DNA from: an uncultured Pseudomonadales bacterium
GTDB taxonomy: Bacteria > Pseudomonadota > Gammaproteobacteria > Pseudomonadales > Azotimanducaceae
Reading direction: 5' to 3'
Assembly (NCBI GenBank): GCA_958296195.1
Contig: OY282455.1
Span: forward strand, 3,596,001-3,660,000
DNA: 64,000 nt
Of this stretch, positions 16,874-25,195 are shown in pieces; within the stretch, counting starts at the first letter, position 1, and each line of letters opens with the position of its first letter. Both the position numbers and the translations under genes were made by a program. Under the pieces are notes generated by a model. It did no database searches. It was not told the DNA's origin and saw nothing but the letters and a program-made list of their open reading frames with translations.

Positions 16874-17116
16874 GTCCGTCCCCTTCCGACTGCCCCGCCC
16901 GGCAAGGCCGCAGACAGCGCCGCATCGGCGCACTCATTTCCAATACGAACCCATCTGAAATTTCCCCAGAGCGAATCCAAAGCCCGTCGAGACGCATTTT
17001 CTTCCCGCCTAGACGCCCTTTGCACACCCCTAATGGCGAATTGCACCCACCAACCCCGAACAACCACGGACTATGCAGATCCTTCGCCGGCTATGGAGCG
17101 GCGTACAGGCTAGGGA

Positions 17117-18181
17117 TCAGGAGCCGGCCCGGAAAGCAGTGAGATGCTCCAGCAAGGCGGTGTGCAGGTCGCCGGAAACATAGCCCTCCTGCACCAGCCG
17201 CGCCGAGGCTCGGTCGGCCAGCACACGCCACTCCGCCGCTTCGTCGGGGGAGGCCGACAGCCAAGTCAGCCCTTGGTTGGCCAGCGCCGTGGATGCCTGC
17301 TCATGGTCCTGGCGGCTGCGGGCGTTGACCTTGGCCACCATCTCCCCCATCACTTGGCGCACAGCCCGTTGGTCAGCCTCGTCGAGCCCGTCAAAGCGGC
17401 GTTTGTCGATGGCCAGCAGGCCGTAGATGTAGAGCAGGGGCAGATCCAGCACATGAGTCACGCGGGTGTGCCATTGCAGGGCGATGGCGCCCACCGGCGG
17501 CGCGGCAATGCAATCGATCAGGCCAGTCTGCAAGCCGCCGAGCACATCGACGATGGGCAAGGGAATGGGCGTCACCCCGAACGCCTGCAGCGCCTGCGCC
17601 GAGGCCGGGTCGTTGTCCGGCGTCCAGACCCTCTGCTTGCCGGCGTCCGCCACGCTGGTCACTGGGTTCTGCGACATGGCGTAGGCAAAGCCAACTTCGG
17701 CGAAGCCAAAGGCGACGAAGCCTCGCTCCTCCAAGCCGGCCATCAGCCTCCCGTCCAGACGCTCGCGCACATAGTCCGCTTCGGCACCGGAGCGGAACAG
17801 CATCGGCAGGTTGTACAAGGCGATGTCGGGATAGACCTGCACCAAGGCCCCGGCGGTCATCACCGCGCCGTGCAACTGACCTACCCGCATCTTACGCAGC
17901 ACCGCCTTGTCGTCTCCCATCACCCCGCCGGGATAGAACTTGAAGGCGACGCGACCTTCGGTTGCCGCGGCCACGCTTTCACCGCCGGCGCGCAGCAAGT
18001 TCATCCACACGGAGCCCTCCGGCGACAAAGCGGCGATCTTCAGGGTTGCGCCGGCGGCGAAGGTGGGCCAAAGCGCAGCGCCGACGACGGCCAGCGCCAA
18101 CCCAGCCAGACGCAAAACCCTAACCTGGCTGATTAGAGCGGCAACAGCAACAATCAACCAGCTGGAACTAGAAGTAGGCAT
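17117..18181 (-). CDS. TRAP transporter solute-binding protein (DctP family)
   Basis: 354 aa with a long hydrophobic N-terminus, probably a signal peptide ending near LWPTFAAGA (residues about 25-45). It has the DctP fold motifs: LKIAALSPEGSVWMNLLRA, GRVAFKFYPGGVMGDDKAVL, NLPMLFRSGAEADYV and GLIDCIAAPPVGAIALQW. Its start overlaps the TatT gene by 14 bp. Binding proteins paired with TatT (the TPAT subgroup, Tp0957 in Treponema) have been proposed to bind hydrophobic ligands, suiting the lipid genes downstream. Confidence 0.88.
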   Translation of the reverse strand: MPTSSSSWLIVAVAALISQVRVLRLAGLALAVVGAALWPTFAAGATLKIAALSPEGSVWMNLLRAGGESVAAATEGRVAFKFYPGGVMGDDKAVLRKMRVGQLHGAVMTAGALVQVYPDIALYNLPMLFRSGAEADYVRERLDGRLMAGLEERGFVAFGFAEVGFAYAMSQNPVTSVADAGKQRVWTPDNDPASAQALQAFGVTPIPLPIVDVLGGLQTGLIDCIAAPPVGAIALQWHTRVTHVLDLPLLYIYGLLAIDKRRFDGLDEADQRAVRQVMGEMVAKVNARSRQDHEQASTALANQGLTWLSASPDEAAEWRVLADRASARLVQEGYVSGDLHTALLEHLTAFRAGS

Positions 18182-19148
18182 CGGCGGTCTCCATCAATCC
18201 TTGAGCGCGCCGCTTGGCGACAGCGTTCATCAACGTCAGTTCGGGAACTTCGACATCGGCGGCTAGAACCTGGTTGAGCAGATCATCATGGAGAGGGCGG
18301 TCAAACACCAGCCGAGCGTACTGCTCCGCGAACATCACCAAGGTGAGCAGATGCTTGCCCTCGGCCAGCGCCAAGGCGCGTTCAAAGTGGGCGCGACCCA
18401 CCTCCGGCCGGCCGCCCAAGGCCGGCGGCAGCAGAGTTTCAAACACCCCAAGGTACAGGTGCGGCCCACCGTATTCGTAGCCCTCATCGAGTTCGGCGAT
18501 GCGCTGCATCAAAACCTTCACCTTGCCCAAGTCGGCAATGGCGTTGAAGTCGTCGCTGTTGGCCTGCATCCAAGCCGCCCAAGCGGTCGCCAAGCCGTAG
18601 GCCAAGGGCACGTCCTCCCTGCGCAAGGCCAAAGTCCAACGCTCGAATTCCGCAAAGGGCTTGCCGGCCACCCCGCAGCCACCTTCAACCCCAAGGCAAA
18701 GCGCCCGTTCCGCCAAGCCCTTAGCCTTGGCGGCCATCAGCCGGCTGCGCTCGCCGCGCTCCACAAAGGCGCCGGCATAGGCCGAATTCAGCAGTGCAGC
18801 TTGGGACAATAGGGTGACGCTGTCCGGGCTGCCCTCCAAGAGGCCGTCAATCAACAGCAGAAAGGCCGGCGCTCCCTCCCGCACAACATCCATGTCGGGG
18901 TTCTCCAATATCGCCGCCGCCAAGTCCCCGGCCAGGTTCTCCGTCACCGAAGACACCAAGGTGGTACAACCGGCCAACGCGAACAGGCACACCAGCAGCA
19001 CGCCGCGACAGACGGCCCCTCTGCGCCGGACGCCGCCGAGCCGAGCCGAGGGCCCCGCCGCTTCCGCCACGTCAACCGCCGCACTGGCCCGACAGCCGCA
19101 TTGGAGCATCCGCCAACAGAGGCAACGAGCGACGGCCGGCGCAGTCAT
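18168..19148 (-). CDS. TatT-family TPR lipoprotein of a TRAP transporter
   Basis: 326 aa as drawn. The lipobox LFALAGC places the lipidated Cys near residue 61, so translation may begin further downstream; no clear ribosome-binding site decides. The helical mature part matches the TatT component family (Tp0956-like): LLLIDGLLEGSPDSVTLLSQ, LNSAYAGAF and the strongly conserved GGPHLYLGVFETLLPPALGG. TatT forms a trimer with three binding proteins in TPAT systems. It is the first gene of the minus-strand TRAP and lipid-transfer run. Confidence 0.85.
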   Translation of the reverse strand: MTAPAVARCLCWRMLQCGCRASAAVDVAEAAGPSARLGGVRRRGAVCRGVLLVCLFALAGCTTLVSSVTENLAGDLAAAILENPDMDVVREGAPAFLLLIDGLLEGSPDSVTLLSQAALLNSAYAGAFVERGERSRLMAAKAKGLAERALCLGVEGGCGVAGKPFAEFERWTLALRREDVPLAYGLATAWAAWMQANSDDFNAIADLGKVKVLMQRIAELDEGYEYGGPHLYLGVFETLLPPALGGRPEVGRAHFERALALAEGKHLLTLVMFAEQYARLVFDRPLHDDLLNQVLAADVEVPELTLMNAVAKRRAQGLMETADAYF

Positions 19149-19207
19149 TGCGCCTGTTGGTGGTGCGCCGAAAAGGTGCGGCCCAACATGCTGAGCGGTC
19201 CGCTCCG

Positions 19208-19777
19208 TCAGCTCGCAGCGGCCTGCACCGCGGCAAGCACCTCTTCCATCGGCGGCCTTTGCCGATACCCCGGCACAGCGAACTTGGCCACTACGGCACC
19301 TTCCGCCGAAATGTAGAAGATGCCCGGATGGGGTATGCCGTGGGCGCTGTGGCCGGGCTCGTACTCCTCGTTCAGCACGTTGAAGCCGAGCACATGCTTG
19401 GCGTCCTCATCGCTGAGCAGGGGATAGCCCAATTCCCGGTCGGCGTGAAAAGCCGCCAGAACCTCCACGTCGTCATAGGTCATGCCGGCCACTTTGACGC
19501 CGACCGCTTCAAATTGCTCTCGCCATTCCTCCAGTTGAACCAACTGGTGCATGCAGAAGGGTCACCAATCGGCGGAGCGGTTCAGAAACAGCACCAGCCC
19601 CCGCTCACCCGCCAAGGACCCCAAGTCCCGCAAGGCGCCGCTTTGGTCCTGGGCCTCAATGGCCGGTGCCTTGGCGCCCACGGCCAAGCCCCAACCATCC
19701 GCATAGTCGTCCGCCAACGCCGCCGCCGCCAGCATGGCCGCGACCCAAGCTGCCACGGCAATCATTGCCTGCTTCAT
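19208..19777 (-). CDS. Secreted peroxiredoxin-like redoxin with in-frame UGA (putative selenoprotein, UPFC)
   Basis: 189 codons from the ATG at 19775-19777, which has GAGG 9 nt upstream; ATGs at 19786 and 19795 are alternatives. Residues 1-22 form a signal peptide ending AAALA. The redoxin fold follows (GAKAPAIEAQDQSGALRDLG, then GLVLFLNRSADW), then a TGA at codon 72 (19562-19564), and the same fold resumes in the same frame (PFCMHQLVQLEEWREQF, HGIPHPGIFYISAEG). Relatives have Cys at the TGA position (DWCPFC), so this reads as a UxxC redox motif with selenocysteine. A hairpin with a GGUUC loop begins 14 nt after the UGA, as expected for a bacterial SECIS. It would act in periplasmic thiol or peroxide chemistry. 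A nonsense mutation is the alternative, but the downstream frame is intact. Confidence 0.8.
19531..19547 (-). promoter_or_regulatory. SECIS-like hairpin downstream of the UGA codon
   Basis: On the minus strand CCAGTT-GGTTC-AACTGG forms a 6-bp stem with a 5-nt loop carrying G and U. It starts 14 nt after the UGA of the redoxin gene, with loop bases at +21 to +25. The E. coli fdhF SECIS also presents a GGU-containing apical loop at about this distance, where SelB binds. The match is by eye. Confidence 0.6.
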
Positions 19778-20075
19778 GTCAATCATCCTCGTCAAGCCAT
19801 TGTGATAGATGCGGCATGATCGAAGCCAAGGCGTCCGCTGTCAAGGCGCAAGCGGCGTAATGTCAATCTCTGGCTGCATGTCGTCCAGAACAACTTTTCA
19901 ACGTGCGGTGCGCTCATGCGGCCTCCCCAGTGGGTGTTCGAAGCGGGTTGGCGCGGGGTCGAGGCTCTCAAGTGGCCCAACGAAGCATGACCACCACGGG
20001 GGCGGTCTAGGCGCTAGGCACTGGCTTGGGATGCCCCTAGGGGCTGGACAGAGCGCCACGGCGTCTTGGGGAAAC

Positions 20076-20084
20076 TGCTAAAAT
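20076..20084 (+). promoter_or_regulatory. Possible extended -10 promoter element (TGCTAAAAT)
   Basis: TGC-TAAAAT matches an extended -10 element (TGn-TATAAT-like) 21 bp before the hydrolase ATG. No good -35 box is present. The 309 bp between the selenoprotein gene and the hydrolase hold no convincing gene. Confidence 0.3.
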
Positions 20085-20104
20085 TCGCATTTTTGCCGTT
20101 CGCC

Positions 20105-20995
20105 ATGCCCAGCTTCACCCGCGCCGGCCTGCGTCTCCACTACGAACAATGGGGCGCTCGCGCCGACCCACCCGTGCTGCTCATCCACGGCCTGTCCTGT
20201 CAGATCATCCATTGGCCGCCGCGCCTGATCGAGCTGTTGGCCGCCGCCGGCCACCGGATCATCGCCTTGGACAACCGGGACATCGGGCTTTCCTCCAAGG
20301 TCGACGCGCCGGCGCCAAGGGTGGCCGAGATCGTCGCCAACCTAGCCGACCTGTCCATCCACCCGCCGGCCTACACGCTGAGCGACATGGCCGGGGATGC
20401 GGTTGCCCTGCTGGACCACCTCGGGCAGGCCGGCGCCCATGTCGTCGGCCTGTCCATGGGCGGCATGATCGCCCAAACCCTCGCCATCGAGCATCCGCAG
20501 CGCTGCTTCAGCCTGACCTCCATCATGTCCTCCACCGGCAATCCGGACCTGCCGCCGCCCAAGCCGGAAGCCTTTGCCGCGTTCATTGCTGATCGCCCCG
20601 AAGACCGGGGCCAAGCCATCGCCCAATACCAGCAAGGGTGGCGCATCCTGGCCGGCCCGCATTACGACTCGCTGGCCGAAGGGCTGGCCAGATTTTCCGA
20701 GCAGGCTGTGGACCGGGGCTTCGACAACGCGGGCTTCGCCCGCCAACTGCTGGCCATCCGCCACGCACCAGACCGCCGCAAGGCCCTTGCGCAGGTTCAG
20801 GCGCCGGCGCTGGTCATCCACGGCGCCGCCGACCCGCTGGTGCCGCCGGCAGCCGGCGAAGACACCGCCAAGGCCCTGCCCAACGCCAAGCTCAAGGTCT
20901 TCGACAAGATGGGCCACGACCTGCCGGAACCACTGGTGCCGGAAATCGCCCAAGCCGTCATCGACCATGTCAAACAATCCGCCACCCGCCGATAG
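20105..20995 (+). CDS. Alpha/beta-fold hydrolase
   Basis: 296 aa from the ATG at 20105; an upstream in-frame ATG at 20066 overlaps the likely promoter. The hydrolase landmarks are LLIHGLSCQIIHWPPR (oxyanion region), DNRDIGLSSK, the nucleophile elbow VVGLSMGGMIAQ with Ser, HGAADPLVPP with the acid and KMGHDLPEPL with His. The pattern resembles methylesterases of the RdmC type. No signal peptide, so cytoplasmic; the substrate is unknown. It is followed by cfa after about 100 bp. Confidence 0.85.
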   Translation: MPSFTRAGLRLHYEQWGARADPPVLLIHGLSCQIIHWPPRLIELLAAAGHRIIALDNRDIGLSSKVDAPAPRVAEIVANLADLSIHPPAYTLSDMAGDAVALLDHLGQAGAHVVGLSMGGMIAQTLAIEHPQRCFSLTSIMSSTGNPDLPPPKPEAFAAFIADRPEDRGQAIAQYQQGWRILAGPHYDSLAEGLARFSEQAVDRGFDNAGFARQLLAIRHAPDRRKALAQVQAPALVIHGAADPLVPPAAGEDTAKALPNAKLKVFDKMGHDLPEPLVPEIAQAVIDHVKQSATRR

Positions 20996-21097
20996 CCGCC
21001 GGCGACGGCACGGCACACACCGCGCCAAACCTCGCCCAATGGCCTGAATTGAGCCGGCAATGGCGGTAGAATCGGAGCAAACGGCGGGCTGTTCGCC

Positions 21098-22270
21098 ATG
21101 AATCCGCAATTTCTCAACAAGTTCATTCGGCAAGGCCGGCTTACGGTGGTCGATCACGCCGGGCGCGAGTTCGAATTCGGCCAAGGCGAACCCAGCGCCG
21201 TTTGGCGCCTGCATAGGGCCTCCACCTTCAACGCCATCCTGCGCAATCCCCAACTCAACCTAGGCGAGACCTACATGGCCGGCGACTGGGACGCCGGCGA
21301 TGGCGACCTGCACGGCTTGCTGACCGTGCTGCGCATCAACCTTGAAGCCGACTTGCACGAGAACTTTTGGCTGAACGCCCTCAAAATGCTGCTCGGCTCC
21401 TGGAACAGCGTCACCGCCAGCCACCGCAACGTCCGCCACCACTACGACTTGGACGAACCCCTGTTCCGCGCCTGCCTGGACAAGGACATGCACTACTCCT
21501 GCGCCTACTTCAAGAACCCGGACGCGAGCTTGGAGGACGCCCAGGCGGCAAAATGCGAACGCATCGCCGCCAAGCTCCGCCTAGCGCGCGGCCAGCGGGT
21601 GCTCGACATTGGCAGCGGCTGGGGCAGCTTGGCCCTGCACTTGGCAGAGCGGCACGGGGTGTCCGTCACCGGGCTGACGCTCTCCACCGAACAGTTGCGT
21701 GTCGCCAAGCAGCGGGCGCTGGAGCGCGGCTTGGCGGACCAGGTGGAGTTCCACCTGCAGGACTACCGAGAGCATGAGGGCGTCTATGACCGCATCGTCT
21801 CCGTCGGCATGTTCGAGCATGTCGGCAAGCGCAACTATCCAGCCTTTTTCGACAAGGTGCGCAACTGCCTGGCCGCCGATGGCGTCGCCCTGCTGCACAG
21901 CATCGCCAGCAAGGCCCCGCCGACGCCGGTGAACCCTTGGATTCGGCGCCACATCTTTCCCGGCGGCTACATTCCCTCCCTTTCCGACATCGCCCCCGCC
22001 GTAGAGCAGGCCGGCCTGACCAGCACGGACATTGAAGTGCTGCGCACCCACTACGCCCTGACCTTGCAGGCTTGGAACCAGCGGTTTCAGAAAGCGCGCC
22101 CGGGATTCGCGGCAAGCAAGGGCGAAGCCTTCTGCCGCATGTGGGAGTTCTACTTGGTGACCTGCCAAACGGCCTTCGAGGTCAGCGACCTAGTGGTGCT
22201 GCAATGGCAACTAGCCAAGAACAACCAAGCCGTGCCCATGACCCGCGCCTACCTCACCGCAGAGCCCTAA
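21098..22270 (+). CDS. cfa: Cyclopropane-fatty-acyl-phospholipid synthase
   Basis: 390 aa, close to the family norm. The N-terminal region (IRQGRLTVVDHAGREFEFGQ) is the lipid-binding domain; from about residue 160 the SAM-dependent methyltransferase begins (QRVLDIGSGWGSLALHLAE). Also present are GVSVTGLTLSTEQL, VSVGMFEHVGKRNY and RRHIFPGGYIPSL, all typical of CFA synthases. It methylenates cis double bonds of membrane phospholipids, which the desaturase near 59 kb may supply. A TAGAAT-like -10 lies near 21067. Confidence 0.93.
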   Translation: MNPQFLNKFIRQGRLTVVDHAGREFEFGQGEPSAVWRLHRASTFNAILRNPQLNLGETYMAGDWDAGDGDLHGLLTVLRINLEADLHENFWLNALKMLLGSWNSVTASHRNVRHHYDLDEPLFRACLDKDMHYSCAYFKNPDASLEDAQAAKCERIAAKLRLARGQRVLDIGSGWGSLALHLAERHGVSVTGLTLSTEQLRVAKQRALERGLADQVEFHLQDYREHEGVYDRIVSVGMFEHVGKRNYPAFFDKVRNCLAADGVALLHSIASKAPPTPVNPWIRRHIFPGGYIPSLSDIAPAVEQAGLTSTDIEVLRTHYALTLQAWNQRFQKARPGFAASKGEAFCRMWEFYLVTCQTAFEVSDLVVLQWQLAKNNQAVPMTRAYLTAEP

Positions 22271-22364
22271 ACGGCCTATTCCCAAGGCCCCACCCAGCAT
22301 GGACTCCCGGCCCAGAGCACGAGCCCACATCCAGCAATCAACACCAAGGAGCGCGGCCACGAAC

Positions 22365-23156
22365 ATGTACGAGCGCAATTCCTCCAAACTGGCGCGGCGA
22401 GGCGCCGTCATTGCCTTGTCAGCTCTAATAGGGCTCGGCAGCAGCGTTGCGGTCAGGGCCGCAAGCGGCGACGCCGGGCTGCGGCAGAACGGGTTTTACG
22501 CCGGCGCCTTCCTCGGCGCCGGGCGGGCCAACAACCGGATCGTCGATGTCGATGGCTTCTCGAATTGGGGCAGTCCGGGCTGGACCGTCGATTACGATGA
22601 CAGCGGGTTCATCGGGGGCCTCCTGATCGGCCGGAAATTCCAAACCAGCGCCGGACGCATCAGGCTGGAGCTTGACGGCGCACTGGGAGACCTTTCGGCA
22701 AAGACCAACAAGCTGGACCCCGGAGGCTTGGACGAAACCGCCAAGGCCAAGTTCCGTTGGACAGCGACGCTGCGCACCGGCGGCGAGTGGGCCGTTGGCG
22801 CCGCCACGGTCTTCGCCACCGGAGGGCTGGCCGCTGCTCGAATCAGCAATTCGGTGACCGACCTCGACCGGAGCGGCCTCAACGACCCTTGGCGTTTGGA
22901 CCCGGACGATTCCTTTCGGCAAACCTCGACGGAAGTGGGCTGGACGATCAGCGTCGGTGTCGAAGCCGCCCTGTCCCCCGCCTGGAGCCTGCGGCTGGAG
23001 GGCAACCACCTAGATTTCGGGAGCAGCACCCACCATGTGAACCACTCGGCCAACGGCCGTTGCGGGCCGGGAAATCCGCAAAGGCCCTGCCCCTACAAGG
23101 TCAAGAACAGGCTGGGCGTGATTCGTCTGGGCATCAGCCGCCGCTTCGGCGGCTAG
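22365..23156 (+). CDS. Outer-membrane beta-barrel protein
   Basis: 263 aa from the ATG at 22365, with AAGGAG 13 nt upstream; earlier in-frame starts lack a site. A signal peptide (LARRGAVIALSALIGLGSSV, cleavage near VRAASG) precedes alternating strands (NGFYAGAFLGAGRANN, FIGGLLIGRKFQ, VGWTISVGVEAALSPAWSLR) and a C-terminal phenylalanine motif (GISRRFGG), as in OmpA-like or Omp25-type porin barrels. Two Cys near residue 237 may pair. Function unspecified. Confidence 0.8.
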   Translation: MYERNSSKLARRGAVIALSALIGLGSSVAVRAASGDAGLRQNGFYAGAFLGAGRANNRIVDVDGFSNWGSPGWTVDYDDSGFIGGLLIGRKFQTSAGRIRLELDGALGDLSAKTNKLDPGGLDETAKAKFRWTATLRTGGEWAVGAATVFATGGLAAARISNSVTDLDRSGLNDPWRLDPDDSFRQTSTEVGWTISVGVEAALSPAWSLRLEGNHLDFGSSTHHVNHSANGRCGPGNPQRPCPYKVKNRLGVIRLGISRRFGG

Positions 23157-23218
23157 AACGCCGCCGAGGAAGCCATTGCAAGGCGGGAATTGCCTGACGC
23201 CCAAGCTGCAAGCCGCGC

Positions 23219-24133
23219 TCAACCGGTCAGGCTGCCCAGGAACTCCAGCGTGCGATCATAGGCACCCTCCTCCACGCCCATGATGGCGGCGTTGAAGTGG
23301 GTGACGCCCATGTCCTCAAGGCGCTTGATCTCCCCGCGCAGCAGGTTCTCGTCACCTAGAATGGCGACGTCCTCCGGCCCCCGGGCGCCCTCCCGGTCCA
23401 GCATGGCCCGGTAGCTGGGCAACTGGCCGTAGATCACCAAGCCCTTGCCGACTGCGGCACGGGCCTCGTCCGGCTTGGTGGTGAGGGCGATGGGGTAGCC
23501 GCCCACCACTCTCGGCGCCGGCTTGCCGGCCGCAGAGGCGGCGGCGCTGAGCCCCGGCAGCACATGCCCCTGCATGGTCTTCGGCCCCACCATCCAAGTG
23601 TTGGTGCCGTCCGCGAGTTCCCCGGCAACCTTCAGCATGGCCGGGCCCAAGGCGGCAACCACCACAGGCATCCCCTCCGAGCCGGGAATGTCCATGGTCA
23701 GGCCGCGCACCCGATACTCATCACCCTCGTAGTTGAGCGTTTCGCCACGAACTAGGGGCATGAGCACCCGCAGATACTCGCGCATGTGCGCCGCCCGCCG
23801 CTGGTAGGAGAGGCCCAGCATGTCCTCGATGACCAGCTTGTGGGAAAGCCCTATCCCCAGCGTGAAGCGCCCTTTGCAGGCGGCCTGGGCGGTGAGGGCC
23901 TGCTGGGCGATGGCTGTCGGGTGGCGGGGATAGGTGGGCGTCACCGCCGTGCCCAAGCCGATGCGCTCCGTCTCCCGGCCAATCAAAGCCAAGGTGCTGA
24001 TGGCGTCGAACGAAAAGATGTTCGCCAGCCATACGTCATCCAACCCGGCCCGCTCCGCCTGCTTGGCCACGGCGATGACGCCCTCAACGTCCCGGCGGGC
24101 GCCGTCCGCCCCAAGCATGATTCCTATGCGCAT
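23219..24133 (-). CDS. Luciferase-like (LLM-class) F420-dependent oxidoreductase
   Basis: 304 aa from the ATG at 24131-24133, with AAGGAG 10 nt upstream. The TIM-barrel LLM signatures are present: MRIGIMLGADGARRD at strand 1, GLDDVWLANIFSFDA, IGLGTAVTPTYPRHP, KGRFTLGIGLSHK and DGTNTWMVGPKTM. These resemble the F420-binding subgroup rather than FMN enzymes. It is divergent from npdG, with about 200 bp between them, fitting shared F420 use. The substrate, a hydride acceptor or donor from F420H2, is unknown. Confidence 0.85.
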   Translation of the reverse strand: MRIGIMLGADGARRDVEGVIAVAKQAERAGLDDVWLANIFSFDAISTLALIGRETERIGLGTAVTPTYPRHPTAIAQQALTAQAACKGRFTLGIGLSHKLVIEDMLGLSYQRRAAHMREYLRVLMPLVRGETLNYEGDEYRVRGLTMDIPGSEGMPVVVAALGPAMLKVAGELADGTNTWMVGPKTMQGHVLPGLSAAASAAGKPAPRVVGGYPIALTTKPDEARAAVGKGLVIYGQLPSYRAMLDREGARGPEDVAILGDENLLRGEIKRLEDMGVTHFNAAIMGVEEGAYDRTLEFLGSLTG

Positions 24134-24332
24134 TGCAACACACTCCTTCAGCAGTTTCCGGTGAAAGCCGCACCTTACGCGAAAAAGCCGGCATGGGTAA
24201 ACAGGGCAACGGCACGGCATCCCAGCTTGCCGCACCTCAGGCGCAACGCGGCAACGCAGAAGGGAGAGCCTCGGCAGGTGGCGCAGGGGTGCGCTTTGGC
24301 GTCATAATTGCCGCCCTTTGCGGAGGGCTGAC

Positions 24333-25010
24333 ATGCTAGGCGACCAAGCCGACAAGGAAACCATCGCCATTCTCGGTGGCACGGGAGACCTAGGCACCGG
24401 CCTCGCCATTCACTGGTCCAAGGCCGGCTACCGCATGATCATCGGCTCCCGCACCCTGCCCAAGGCCGAAAAAGCGGTGGCCGACCTGCAGGAGATCAGC
24501 CCGGACACGCCCGCTCTGCCCATGGAGAACGCCGCTGCCGCCGCCGCCGGGGACATCGTGGTGCTGACCGTTCCCGCCGCCCATCAGCTATCCACCTTGG
24601 CCGGCGTGAAACAAGCCTTGGCTGGGAAGATTCTCATCGACGTGACGGTGCCCCTAACGCCGCCCAAGGTGGGCACGGTGCAACTGCCGCCGGAAGGCAG
24701 CGCCGGCAAGCGGGCGCAGGACCTTCTAGGCGATGAGGTCATGGTGGTCACCGCCTTCCAGAACGTCGCCGCCCATCTGCTCAAGGAGGACGTGCGCATC
24801 GAGTGCGACGTGCTCGTCGCCGGCAACAAAAAGGCCGCCCGGGACAAGGTGATGCAGCTTGTGCAGGCGGCCGGCATGACCGGCTGGCACGCCGGCCCCA
24901 TCGAGAACTCGGCGGCGGCGGAGGCGCTCACCTCCATCCTCATCCAGATCAACCGGCGGCACGACATCTCCCACTCCGGCATCAAGATCGTCGGGCAGTC
25001 GGACCATTGA
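24333..25010 (+). CDS. npdG: NADPH-dependent F420 reductase
   Basis: 225 aa from the ATG at 24333, with GGAGG about 7 nt upstream. It opens with a Rossmann motif (IAILGGTGDLGTGLAIHW) and the NADP-selective GSRTLPKAEKA. It also has VVLTVPAAHQLSTL, VTAFQNVAAHLL and the C-terminal IENSAAAEALTSILIQINRR typical of F420:NADP oxidoreductases (Fno/NpdG). It moves hydride between NADPH and F420, feeding F420H2 to enzymes such as the LLM protein next door. Confidence 0.9.
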   Translation: MLGDQADKETIAILGGTGDLGTGLAIHWSKAGYRMIIGSRTLPKAEKAVADLQEISPDTPALPMENAAAAAAGDIVVLTVPAAHQLSTLAGVKQALAGKILIDVTVPLTPPKVGTVQLPPEGSAGKRAQDLLGDEVMVVTAFQNVAAHLLKEDVRIECDVLVAGNKKAARDKVMQLVQAAGMTGWHAGPIENSAAAEALTSILIQINRRHDISHSGIKIVGQSDH

Positions 25011-25037
25011 TTCGCGCACCCGTCGCTGTCAAAATTT

Positions 25038-25065
25038 TTGCAGAACGAAAAATCGTTGTTAAAAC
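25038..25065 (+). promoter_or_regulatory. Possible promoter and operator upstream of the F420 operon
   Basis: A short AT-rich patch in the gap after npdG holds TTGCAG and TAAAAC 16 bp apart, resembling -35/-10 boxes. An inverted repeat TTGTT-AA-AACAA (25056-25067) overlaps the -10 and could be an operator. It lies 130-170 bp before the cofE start. Confidence 0.35.
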
Positions 25066-25195
25066 AATTTGTTAGGGAACTACTGCCAACTGGGCTTTGG
25101 TGCGGTTTGGTGTGCAGTTCCGGGATCGGCACCCGCCTAGGAAGCGTCATGAACGGGTTCCCGTTTGTTGAGAAAGCCTTGGGAGTTGTTCCACA

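Noticed and set aside
19562-19795. Redoxin gene as a simple pseudogene split by a stop
   Set aside because: The frame continues unchanged, the TGA replaces the Cys of CPFC and a SECIS-like hairpin follows, so recoding is the better reading.
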